Assembly (NCBI GenBank): GCA_932294295.1
Contig: OW028573.1
Coordinates: 19,488,155-19,552,154, forward strand
DNA from: Alitta virens
Taxonomy: Eukaryota > Annelida > Polychaeta > Phyllodocida > Nereididae
Direction: 5' to 3'
DNA length: 64,000 bases
Part shown: piece by piece, positions 12,501-24,500 of the stretch
How positions within the stretch are numbered: position 1 is the first letter of the stretch
Layout of the letters: every line of letters begins with the position of its first letter
Made by a program: the position numbers and the translations under genes
The notes under the pieces: model-generated
What the model was told of the DNA's origin: nothing
What the model saw: the letters and a program-made list of their open reading frames with translations, nothing else
The model's database searches: none

Positions 12501-15500
12501 GGATACATTCATGCTCTTTGAAGATATATCAATGAAGTTCAAGCCAGTAATCTGGTCTTTTGGTGCTGAAACAATAGTTGTTAATAGTTGTTATTACATA
12601 CAGACACAATATAACTGTTTAAAAATAGAATCAGTTACAATCTTTTTCAAAGTATTATTTTTTTCAAAATGCTTAACATGGCAAGCCGACAATTCAGTAG
12701 CAACAGCATGAGATTTTTACCTGCAGGAGGATTGGTAAATGGCACTTTAGTTCCATTGCTACAGCCAGCCTCATTAACTGCATACAGCTCTGCTCTGTAG
12801 TTCCCACATGGCTCCGTGTCTGTCGTATTGTACCCCGATCCAGTTTCCGTCTCAAGTGGCACATTTGCACAATTTAAATCAATATTACATGAAATATTAC
12901 TCATGGTGTTGTTATAGTAAACCTGGTTCATACATTTTTCTTCGTCTCCATCATACACAACCAGCAAATGGTTTAGTGTTGAAGATTCAGTCCAGTTGAT
13001 GAAAGTCCAGTCACTGTTGTTCACAATTTTAATTGTATCTTTATCCACTGCAGCAGGATCTGAAAGAAGTGTTGACATGGTTACCTTGCACCAAATGCAC
13101 TGAATCTAATAAGTTTCATTTCAGATTTCCTTCCTTCAGTACACTAGACAGTCTTACTTCAGAAACTAGGTTCAATTTAACAAGGTGCAACCCAAATAAC
13201 ATAAATCTGATTTGTGAGACAAACTTCATGACATCACATGCCCCATACTTCCGGACATGATCACTACCGTGCTGAATAATACAGCCTTACAGCTGTACTC
13301 AGCATCCAGAAAGAATGCTGATAAAAAAATAACATCCAAAAAATCCATTTCCTAATACTAAAACATGATAATGTATGAGACCCTTTATGGAAATCTTACA
13401 TGTGTATGTTTTGACATACGTCGCCTCACTACTTGGGTAGGGACTCTCTTTGACGGTGCACTTGACTTCAACTTCATATAAGGTACCTGGCTCCAGGTAA
13501 CCAGTTTCAAAAGTGAGAGACCCATCTACAGTTTCATTTTCAACGACAGTGCCATTTGATTCGACTGTTACTGTATGACTTGTATTTAAGACAGAATCAC
13601 ACGCAGTCCATGAAATATTGAGTTGATTGGCTTGGCTGACATCACTTATGAGTTTCAGCGGTTGGTTGGGTTCTGAAATTATTAAGCAGTATCTTTATTC
13701 GTAAGAAACAACAAAATATGAGTTAAAGAAATACACAAGTACTAGAATGCCCGTAGGGAGCTGCGAAGGTGAATTAAAGAGTAATATAGGCCTATATATA
13801 TATTATATATCAACTGAAGGTATAGATCATGAAATAGCGCAAGTGAAAATAGTAGTAAAACAATGGAAACAAGTATAATATTACTTAAAATAAATATTGA
13901 ACAGAAATTGATACAAAAACATTTTCAGTACCAATTATTATTATTACATCCAAATTGTTTTTTTTGGTGGGCATTATAGTAAAAGCTATTTGTATAATGA
14001 AATAAAATACTCCTTGGGAGCTGAAATTAAGCAATACCTTTTATAGCATGGCCTACCAAAAATAAACAATTGATCAAAATTTGGATGATTGTGGTCCAAA
14101 GTTATTTCAAACGCAGAAGTATGAACTATTTAATATTGTTTATAAAGAGCAGCCTTGGGAATCCTATAACGTTTAAAGAGACTTGACTGCACTTGGCATC
14201 TGATACTACATTTGAGTCAGACGAATAGCACTTCCTGTTATTTAAAATGCCGCATTAAACACATTTGAACCTAAGTTACATAATGCATGTATACAAATAT
14301 TGGAAAGAGGTAAATAGATTGGCATGTGACATACAACAAGATTATGGCTTTCTTGGCCTCACAATAGTATTCAGTGACTACGAAAAACATCAACATGTTT
14401 GCTTTAACTATACTGCAAGATCCCTAGACTCCCATTTTTACCAGTTTGGAATTGCTTACTTGTTATGGCAATGACAGATGCTGATTTAGAATTGCATCTA
14501 TCCTCATCTTCACATCCGCTCACGGAAATGTCGTACCAATTACCACTTTTGAGGTTGTCAATTTTAAATTTGGTCTCGTTGGTGAAATGGCTGTTTATAA
14601 TAGAGTTGGTTTTATCTTGCCAGCTGATGTTGTACACCCCAGCATTTGTTTGATTCCACACCACTTCTATACTGTCATTTGTATTTTTGCTGACCATTAT
14701 CTCTTCGGGACCTTCAATTAATAAGAGAAAATGACACGTGAGCCAAGGTGTTTCAATACAAATATAAGAAATAAGCCTACAAAAAAAGATGAGTAAGGCA
14801 CATACAACAACCCTCATGAAAGAACTCTAGAAAGCAATTTAAAGAATTTACATCACAATATAATAGAGCTGGTCATTTCATGTGTGACCTAGGACCCGGA
14901 AATAATAGCACAATGCAAGACGTTGCCAATACACTAATATCATCATCAATAATTCCGCTGCACTGATGTGCACTATTCTTTCCGGGTCTTAGATAATACG
15001 TGAACTGGTCAACCTTATACAATAAAAAAAGATAATAAATATATGAAAAATATAACAGACAGGTTTACTGAAAAAGATAATAAACTGCAATGATTTGTTA
15101 CTGAGGGAGACTCCTTTAAACCCTAAGTCCATTGTCATGAAAAAATCCTTACAGTGAGCTGTGACCTCATAAGCATATGCAGTCATTACAGACCATGTTC
15201 AGTATTACTACAGTGTACCGAGAATTATGTGGTTCTAACATGCCTTCATTCTTTTAGGAATCATCTTGAGTCATGTGACTTTAATTTTTTGTAAAAAAAG
15301 TATGTCGAGGTCATCGATCAGGGTTTCCTGAAGGTTTCCTCGAACATTAAAGTTTGGTGAGGGCCATGAGACAACTTTTTAAATGTGCCTTTTACAAAAT
15401 TTTTTTGGGAGTTTATGAATATTTGGCAAGTTTTCACCTCGAAAATGGGCCTCCTTCACTGTTAGAGGTTTAAGGAAAGAGTTACTGTGTCAAGAACACA

Positions 15501-18500
15501 GAAATATAGATACATGGCCTCGCCAACACACATGATATGGAAATATCCTAAATTATATCTGTAAATTATCTAAGGGTGATGAGATGCATGACATGAGCAA
15601 TCCAAAAGCTATATCACTGTTTACATGCAAAAAACTTAATTCGCCATGCCACAGAAAACTGGCCAAAGGAATTATATTTTCAGCTAAGTGTAATTTATTA
15701 AATTTAGTTCAGATATAGTTCATCATTGCTTATAAACTGTACTAATGGTTTTATAAGTTATTTCAGTTTGCCTCTTGTTCTAAGATACTTACTTTGGAAA
15801 TCAATTCTAGTCGTCAATTCAGTTGTCATTTCAGTTGACATTTCATTTGTCATTTCAATTGTGCCTTGAATAACCAAAAGAAAATAAATAAAAAAAGAGC
15901 ACCACAAATAGTGATGACGCTCATCTGTTTGTAAGCCTGTGCTTTGCTTTGTATGCTTCCGGGTCGCTGTTTTGTCAGAATATGTATCATAACATTTATC
16001 ACTCACTATGGGGTAATGGGAGACTTTTTCAGTCAACCGAGAGGAGCTGCATGCCGGTCAACACAACTATTGTTATGTCATCAATGCACCTGCAATGACC
16101 TGATTGTATGATGACAGGTCATTAAAGAAAGGCTTTAGGACCGGCATATAGCTCCCCCTGTTGACCTGAAAGTCCCCCATTACTCCAAGACATCATTCAA
16201 AGACTTACAACATTCTGCTAATATCAGAAGATTATGCAAACCATACTTGATGAAGATCCAATCACTTAAAAGGAAGTTATGGCATTTACCCCATCATGGG
16301 GTAATAACCCCTGGGCACACAGTGTTCCTAAATAAACTTTAGGGTTATGAATAAATTGCCAATGCAGCATGAAAGTTTATGGTCTAACCTTTATTTTAAC
16401 ACAAAAAGTAATAAATTCTGTGGAGAACCATTTAAGCTATTGATGTGTCTACTAGTGTCTAGATATGTACATGTATATTATGTGGGCAACTATAATCATG
16501 ATAATGTGAGGGAACCCTTTAGAGTTTTTGAAGTAAATTGGTGAAGATCCAAATGGTACACTCAGCATCATTCAACTTCGCCACGACATCGAAATTTGTC
16601 AACCCCAACAAACAACCACATACCTTGCAATTGAATAATTTGTCATAAAACAAACTCTTCAAATAATTTTACAACATTCGAACACTTTTACAGGCATACA
16701 GCCAATTAGAGGTGCTTGTGGTAGTTTATTTAAAGTGGCGAATTTAGCTGTTGAGGTGAAAATCCATGTCACCGAGTGTACTTATAGTATTTTACCTCAC
16801 CCCCAATAATATCCCCTTGCTATATTCTTCACCATGACCTATGGAAATATCATAACCCCGAGGGGGGCGGGCCAGGACGGAGTGAACAATTCTTTGGAAA
16901 AGCTAAATGGAAGACTTTAACAAGAAGGTTCTAACACCAACAACACAAACACCAACAACACCGTCCAAGTGATGACAATACCTAATCTGTTAGACAAACA
17001 GATGAGGTATGAGTAAACCAAAATCAACAAATTCACCAAACCAAAATCAAACAAATTCACCAAACGCATGCTCTCACTGCACTTTGCGGCACTTTCTAGA
17101 ATATTTTATCAAAATTTTTAAGTATCACAGGCATTTAATAGGAATACACAAAATTTTCTAGAAATCCAAGTTGAAATTTGACTTGCAAGTGATTATTATT
17201 TAGGTAAGAACAAATTATTCATTTCATCAATTAAAAGCCCATTAAATCCGGAAAATCACTGAAATGGTTATCAAAACTTAATACAATGTATTATTGGGGA
17301 AAAAGGCTATGTTGGCAACATGTCCAAAGATTCCCAGTATCATCACATTCCAACACATCCATATTATTTAAGTGTATGGCCCACTAAATGGTGGGTCTGT
17401 GAAACAGAGTATTAAAAAAGGCCTGAAGGCCCTTTCACACATAGCCGGATCAGACGCCGGAGCGTCCCGGAGGACAACTCCGGAATACTCCCGCATACTC
17501 CGGGGAAAGCCGTGTAGACATCGTGTTCATGTCCGGGATTGTCCGTCATTGTCCGGGGCGCTCCGGGACCACCTTGGGACTCCGGGGGAAAAAATTAATC
17601 ATGTTTAATTTTTAATGCCGGAGTTCCCGGAGTTATTTAATCCGTGTAGATCCGTGTAGATCCGTATAGACTCCCAATATACTCCGCCGATCTCCGGGAA
17701 TCTCCGTATTGACTCCGGCATATCTCCGGCGTCAACCGGGCATGAATATTTTGCCGCCATTAACGCCGGAGAGTACAAGGAGCAACACGGTTCCACACGA
17801 ATGAACACGGTGTAAAGACCGGTGATATCCGCAAAGGCACCGTTAAAATCCGGTTCACTCCGCATTCTAAACGGGACAGTCGTGTTAGCTCCGTGTTGCT
17901 CCTTGTTGAGACCGTATTGACATCGTGTACACATCGCCAAACATTTATTTTTTGTTGACATTAAACAGCTCTTCGATCCCGGAACCCCCCGGAGGTAATA
18001 AAATGTTACTCCGGGACGCTCCGGCATCTGATCCGGCTATGTGTGAAAGGGCCTTTAAGGATGTAAATAGCGAATCTGTTAAAAACTAATAAAGAGTATT
18101 GAAAAATCAGCCTAAATCATGTAAAATACAGTAAATATAAATTTATGAAAACAAGGAGTGAAATAAATAAAACCACTTGCACACAAATGAAATTCATGCC
18201 AGACCAAACCATCAAAGCTATCCAACACACATCAGCTCCCGATACCCACCTATTTCTGTAACTTCCTCAGTAATCGATTCGTCAACAGCATCTTAAAAAG
18301 GAAATAAGCAACAGAGAAATAACACCATGGAAAAAAACAACCCCACCATAACCTATTTTGACACATCACACAACATATATGAATTTATATATATATATAT
18401 ACAGGAGAGGTAAACTATTTTTCCAGTTAAAAAAATAAAAAAGATTTGTGCATTGCATTTTTAACAGATCAATAGAATTATTTTGCCATGAACACGGTCA

Positions 18501-21500
18501 ATGCAAAATGGAATTTACTCCCCCCCCCCCCCCCCCCCAATCATATCATAATTGACTTGATAAACCACATTAAAAAGCCACAAAGTACCAAACTAATCAA
18601 ATTAATCTTAAAAGCAATCAAATTACACATGCATGCACACAGAAAAAACGCCACAGATGACAGTTAAATATAATATGTATGAAAAAGAAGACAAAAATAA
18701 CTTACTATCCCCCTGGCCGTTACAGCAAATCTGAAAAAAAAAATTAAGAATGGGTTGAAAAGATAATATTAACTCCTGTTGTCCCTAGAAATTACATACC
18801 ACTTGGGAATTAAATATAATGCCCTTAGAAACTCCATCGATGAGGCTACTAAACCCAGTTCCATATTATACGTCATGAATATCAGGATTTCATAAATTTC
18901 AGTACAAGTATATATGCAATTGTACATCAATAATAAATGTAAACTAGACTTGCAATTGTCCTTGGGTGACAATTGCGATAAACTTTCCTTTAATCTTTCA
19001 TAATCTCTTTCTTTCTCATATAAATTCTGAAACAGAGCCCCCCCCCCCCCCCCCCCGCAGTATTTGTGCTCTGATCATTCCTAAAGCGTCATGATTTTTC
19101 ACAAAAATTTCTATCATATACAGTCAGTCAGTTTCTCTTTCAGTCATTTTGTGTTCTCTGGTAATGCATTCCATTGTGCTGTATGTAGGCAACAATAATT
19201 ACCCTCCAAAAAATATCTTTCAAATTTCTGTACTCTGCATAGGACCAGAGTTCAAAATGCATGAAAATTGCACAGTCTGTGACCTTGACCCTTTGACCTA
19301 AAATTCTGAAAGAATTCACATTTGTGAAGCACATGTATATACACTCCTGTAAATTGTTTTGGTTCGATTTATCAAAATGTTTTTGAGTGATGGCATTTTG
19401 AAGATTTTTTGGCTCTAAAAATTCGACCACAAAGTTTCAAGGTCGGGTGCTTTTGCTAAACGGGACTACCTACAGCTGTACAGTATTGGAAAGAGGAAGG
19501 ATAGAGCTTTGTAAAGATCTCTTTAAGATTCCTGTATCGCAATTTGGGGCTCAGATAAACTTTGGACCTCTGTACCACCTAGACCACTTTACCAAATGGG
19601 CTCATTTTTGGTGTGGTAGTTGTACTAGGGTAGAACTATACAAATATGAAATGGCAAGCCAATCTGATAATTCCTTCTATGGTTTTTTTAAATAATTTAT
19701 AACTCAGTAGTCAGTATAGTCATATCTGACTAAGACTCCTTACCGCATGGCATATTTGTCCAAGGTATCTATAGAAAAAATTTGTGTGAAATTTCCATTG
19801 CCCAGTTTCCTTATTCCGTAAATAGAAGTTTTTTTCATGTTTCGGGAATAGCGCCTATGTATCCTGAAATTTTGTCATGAAAATTGTGCACTTCAAAGCT
19901 GGCACTGACTTTCCCTGTTACTCTAAAATTTCAAAGGCCTATCTCCAGAATTTTTGGAGTAATAGCCTTCTACTTCTTAGGAAGAATAATAATTTAAAAA
20001 AAAAAAAGAAAAAAGAAAATGAGACATACAATAACAATATAAACTTTCCTACAGAAAGTTTATAATTAATGTATAACTAGGTGATTTAAAGTGCGATCAT
20101 TGGCCTACATTCCTTCCTGTTTTTAAATTTTATATTAGCACTAACATTGTTCACATTTTTTAATCAACATAATTTTAAATAATATCATTGGACATTAATA
20201 TATTACAGATAAGCTTAGATAATGCAATAGATATCATGGCTGTTATCACTCAAACATTATCAATAATGAAGCAGACAGATCCGGGCCATGTTGTTAACAC
20301 ACTTCCTCATATTCTTTGCTTCCTCAATCACTAATATGCTATTAGTTCACATAACAGATAACTGGTAATGGAAACAATATTGCTCCTAATAGTGGTCCAT
20401 CCGCAGCAGTTTTCTGAAAGTCAGCCTAATTATCATTACGAATGCTATGCAAATGACTCCCATTTTAAATACGCAAACGAATATCTGGTTTAGAAAGCTA
20501 TGTTTTCACTTGGCACACATTTTTTCACTATACTATATATAAATAATCGTATAATAAAGTATAAATATATAGAGCAGTTGGGTAGCACAGTGGCTACAGC
20601 TCATTTAATCGTCTGTGAGTTCAATCTCAATTTTGTCGTCAATTAAACTAGTCTGTCATCATAAAAATACAATAATTCTGATCAGCAGTTATTGCGGGGT
20701 TTTCTGGATGCCTGTTTTTGGGGACAGTCAAATACCAATGAATTCTTTATCATGAATCATAAATTTAATAGGAAATGAACATATTGTAAGAAAAAATTTA
20801 TATATCTGCTACAATTAGATGTGTGTACTTCCTGAGCTGTGAGCATTGTGAAAATGAAAAGGGCAAACGTGATTTGGAGTATTTGGTCAATTTAGGGTCT
20901 TTATAATGGGACAACAGATACAAATACATGTTTACACCTAACATGACTTTGCCGTAATGTTTATACAGACACCAAAAATTAACTTTGTACATGCAATACA
21001 CCATACACTGTATTGGAGTAGTGAAAGCCCAAAGTCAGACGAAAACACAATCGGCCAAAATGTGAAGATTTTACATGGAATGACAAAATAATGTTTTAAG
21101 TTCTTTTGGTTTCCAGACACAGATAACTTTTATGATGACGTTTTTTATAAGGTTAGCGATTCATTCTTATCAGGATTGGAAAATCCTGATCAGCAATAAG
21201 AGATAACGTAACATGTATGAAGTGGCACTGGTGATTACAGTTAAGAACTTGAGTTGATCCACCCAGTCATTGCTCAATCACGTAGTGCTGATAAACTAGA
21301 TGGAGACATGAATGCATAATTCATGAGAAAAAATGCTTGTCATCCGACATGATCTGTGATGAGTCCTCATGGCACATTCTGCATCTAATTTCTGGTTTAT
21401 TAATATTTTGAGCAACTTCTGTAAAATTTTGTTTTTAACAGATGATTTAATTAATCGATCACATAAATGGTTTGCCCTGTAAGCAAGTGTGAATTTATTC

Positions 21501-24500
21501 ATGATAATCTTTTAAAGCTCGCAAAGGAATGGTATTCCTCCCAGCTTTCCTCTGATTTATATAAAATCAGCTAAATTGAGACATGAATGATACCATTATA
21601 TAACATAAACAACAATCTTATTAATAGCTCAGTATATCTGTATATATGTACAGTGTAGTGCGGGGAAAACAAAACATCCTACTACTGCATAAAATTTGTA
21701 AAAGTGAAGCAAAAATACTATTTCGATTTGCTTATTACATGTTATGCATGACACAGGTAATTTTTGCAAGTGACATTTGTTGATTCCAAAGGGCAACAAA
21801 TTGGATTTTTAATTATCATAATCATAGTGTAAAACCAAGCTGTCATGATATATATTACACAAGTTGCCACTTATTTATAGTAACAACCAAGAGCGGTCCC
21901 AAATTTTCCAAAAATGCTCGCACACCCTTTATCCAGGAAGCAGATGCTTAATTAATCCCACTCAGATCCTGGTTATCACAATAACCATATCGTTTCAGCA
22001 ACAATTTGTCAGGCATCAGGATAATAGCATAATGGAATACAGCATTCAGTATTCAAGTATAAAGATAATGTATAACCAACCCACGACAGTGGACTCTTAT
22101 CACTAATGGACAATACCTCAACACCAGCCAAGTAATTGCCTTGACAAATTAAATTCCTAACTTCTCACTTATCATAGGCCTATTGACAAGTTCCCACTAT
22201 TTACTGTCACCTACCTAACAGCCCAGCGACATAATTATGGACATTCTTGGCTAGTTTACCTAGTTAAACAAGATGATCGGTTAAACTATGTAGGCATTAG
22301 GCTCAGTATAAACTTGAGAAACCTTCTCTCAAAAATACAAGAGAAATAGATTCAGATTTTTTGAGTTCAGGCAATGTTTCTGAATTGCCTGCTTGTCAGA
22401 GCAAGAATTGCGTAAACTCAGCACATAAACATCTAATTATTCTGTGATTTCATTGTGAGACCTTCAATACCATAAGCCAGCCTGTAGACAATAAGAGACA
22501 TTGATTAATTTATTTAAGATGAGTAAACGAGCAAAACGTGTACATAGTTAGGTCGCTGGGCTGCGAGGTGACGACACACAGTGTTCTATTCCAACAACTA
22601 TTTAAAGCCATGAAACAATAATATTGTCTGCACAGTGCTGATGTAAAATATTTTTCAACAATTCAAAATTCTCCTATGTAGCTAGTTGATTTTCCTAGGT
22701 AAGTTACACTTTGTTACACAAGCTGCATGGTTAATTTTTTTTTTCATATTCATTTGTGTACATTTTATGATATAATGCAATTTCTATGCCACTGGTAAGC
22801 AATATAACAATGGTAAATACATATTGTACCTTAGTAAATCATAGTCACAATTTTGCAGACTCCCTGGTTAATTTTACCCTATTTTTATTGTGCATGGGTA
22901 TTTTGTTAGCATACAATATAGGATGAAAAATTATTTTCGTAGTTCCACACGAGCAGTTGCCAGTATGCTAGTAATTATTTCAAAATGTCATAATGGAATG
23001 TCAGCACAACTGAGGAAATGGGACCAAATTATGCAAATGAAATCTGCTGCGACAACTGATTCTTATACTTTTCAAAAAATAAGTAAATACAGAGCTCCTT
23101 GTTCTGAGTTTCATTCAAGGGCCCTGGCAACAATGGTGTGAATGGTTGCTAAGGAGCTTAATTTTGCAAGCATATGGTTGTTACGGGTGGTCATGTGACC
23201 CACAGGCGTGGTTGCTCATACGGTGGGACAGGACATCCATTCAGCCTCTTTCTGAAAGTGATGGTGGCCATATTGGTAGCAAGCATTTGCTCACTTTGGG
23301 AGAAAGTAACCTGGGTAAAATAGAGGAATAGAGTGTGAATAGAAAGTTGTAATGGTGACAGTTAGTTAGAACCGGAGAAGACAGAAAGAATGAGGTAGGC
23401 CACGGCAGGATCGAGGCCGAGGCCCAAACGGCGGCGTGCATTGACGCACAAATTTGAGGTTACTCCGGTATATATATCTTATCTATTTTATTCATACAAG
23501 TGGATGAAACTTTATATTCAGGAAGTTTTTTAATATCATGTGGTTTAAACAAGCTAAGAATAAAGTTGCCCACCCTGGTTTGGGTTCCACTGTGTACGAT
23601 GGTTGGGTGGGATGGTTCGTATGCATAAGTGTTCAATTTAGTTCCGGTCCATCAGTCAAAAGCCATTAACTTATAGGGCTAGGGTCGCTGGGTTGGCAAC
23701 CACCGATCGACAAATTATGATCTCGGTTTGACTTCAAATACTAATGTGGCAATCAGAGGGCACTTCATTTTATAGACAACAAAGAGTACGTGATCCTGAT
23801 TACAATTTGGGAAAAATATTGGTGTAGCCTAACCACTTTCCCGCAAGCAGGCAAAATAATGGGTATGAATGATCTTAGATCCAAAAGAAAAACACTAATG
23901 TGTAATCTTGGTAAAGGCTTATCTGTAAGCCCTATGAGACATCAAATTAGTCAATTACAATGACTTCTCTCTAGCAGGGGAGAGCATCTGAATGTCAATG
24001 ACTCTATGCCAAGAGGACAACTTACGGATGACAGGTGATTTATAACAAGCAGGGACGCAGACAAAACATATGCTTTCACAATATACATGAAAAATGGTAA
24101 GGTGTTATGAGAAGGGGTTACAACTCTTCGAAAGACAGGGTAGTGGCAGAGGGAAGGGGGGGGGGGGGATTAAGGGGGAAGACTCAAATTTCAGCTGCAT
24201 GTGTCAAATAAAGTTAGAATTCTTTATATATTATTATATACCGGACTACCTGTATATCATATATTTCATATTTCTATTACAAACCGACCCCCCCCCCCCC
24301 CCCCCCCGCTATGCCCCTGATAGCAATTAACAGGATACATATAATCATATTTTCAACTTTCACCAAGCTCTCTCAAGCAATTTGTGATTTTGTTAAATTA
24401 AAAACTTCCTCATTGAGTTATGAATTTTATTTTTTGTGACAAACTTTATCCAGACAGTACTATCACACCTATTGAATTGGAGTAAATTGTATAATTCAGT

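Noticed and set aside
17605..18027. 140-codon minus-strand frame
   Set aside because: Lies entirely within the Harbinger-like element; the second copy has indels that break the frame, so it is not a transposase.
19140..19690. Possible gene remnant around ACCTTGACCCTTTGACCT
   Set aside because: Short frames on both strands, no splice sites or domain; more like an unclassified intronic repeat.
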